This document shows positions 5,809-5,936 of a stretch of 5,936 nt of DNA, in pieces. The notes beneath the pieces are model-generated. The model was not told the DNA's origin. It saw only the letters and a program-made list of their open reading frames with translations, and did no database searches. Location: NCBI GenBank assembly GCA_000438115.1, contig FR903575.1:1-5936 (forward strand), given 5' to 3'. Source of the stretch: Prevotella sp. CAG:617. Its GTDB lineage: Bacteria > Bacteroidota > Bacteroidia > Bacteroidales > Bacteroidaceae. Position numbers and translations under genes: made by a program. The first letter of the stretch is position 1. Each line of letters starts with the position of its first letter.

Positions 5809-5936
5809 ATGGGAACACTTTATTTGGTACCAACTCCGGTAGGAAACTTGGAGGACATCACCTTGCGGGCACTGCGCATTCTGAAAGAAGTCGACCTGAT
5901 TCTGGCCGAGGACACCCGTACGTCGGGCATCCTGCT
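5809..5936 (+). CDS. rsmI: 16S rRNA (cytidine-1402 2'-O)-methyltransferase RsmI, 5' part only
   Basis: Only the first 42 codons and two bases are present; the gene runs off the window end. The N-terminus has the RsmI hallmark VPTPVGNLEDIT (residues 7-18), part of the S-adenosylmethionine-binding fold of the tetrapyrrole-methylase superfamily, and AEDTR (33-37). RsmI adds the 2'-O-methyl group to C1402 of 16S rRNA in the decoding centre; RsmH methylates the base of the same nucleotide. The start is well placed: the conserved LYLVPTP begins at residue 4, and no alternative in-frame start precedes it closely. The gene is divergent from the permease across a 140-bp promoter region. Its ATG appears to be nearly at the transcription start. 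The full family length is about 230-290 residues; completeness cannot be judged here. Confidence 0.93.
   Translation, partial: MGTLYLVPTPVGNLEDITLRALRILKEVDLILAEDTRTSGIL

Noticed and set aside
5669..5833. 55-residue N-terminal extension of the permease
   Set aside because: It would cross both divergent promoters and overlap rsmI on the other strand; the ATG at 5668 has a Shine-Dalgarno sequence and family homology begins there.
5809..5936. Possibility that the last gene is another tetrapyrrole-methylase family member (for example a CobI/CbiF-type enzyme)
   Set aside because: VPTPVGNLEDIT together with AEDTR is specific to RsmI within that superfamily.

Overview
The window looks like chromosomal DNA from a member of the Bacteroidales (Bacteroides/Phocaeicola/Prevotella-like). 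Three things point there. The intergenic regions carry Bacteroidota-type -7 elements (TAnnTTTG). Most start codons lack a strong Shine-Dalgarno sequence and sit behind A/T-rich leaders. The proteins (fused SpmA/SpmB-type membrane protein, MOP flippase, AI-2E-type permease, RsmI) read like typical Bacteroidales versions. No tRNA, rRNA, CRISPR array, transposase or attachment site was found.

Layout. (1) Bases 1-2884, plus strand: a promoter and a short leader hairpin, then a 410-residue SpmA-SpmB fusion membrane protein. After 51 bp comes a 502-residue polysaccharide flippase of the MOP superfamily; the two probably share a transcript. Both genes are strongly GC-rich. (2) Bases 2885-2979: a convergent junction with a small hairpin right after the flippase stop and a perfect 20-bp inverted repeat that can terminate transcription in both directions. 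(3) Bases 2980-4525, minus strand: two overlapping genes for exported proteins, first a 158-residue protein with a possible DUF2846-like fold, then a 365-residue MORN-repeat protein. Neither has an assignable function. (4) Bases 4583-5668, minus strand: a 361-residue AI-2E/PerM-family permease. Its leader can fold so that the ribosome binding site is paired. (5) Bases 5669-5808: a divergent promoter region. (6) Bases 5809-5936, plus strand: the start of rsmI, the 16S rRNA C1402 2'-O-methyltransferase, cut by the window end. Its -7 element lies only four bases before the ATG, which predicts a leaderless or nearly leaderless mRNA.

The genes do not form one pathway. The SpmA/B-type protein, flippase, permease and RsmI are ordinary core genes. 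The least explained part is the exported pair at 2980-4525, which is the best candidate here for an undescribed envelope function. The permease gene lies 57 bp upstream of the pair on the same strand, so the three could be cotranscribed; no convincing separate promoter or terminator is visible in that gap.
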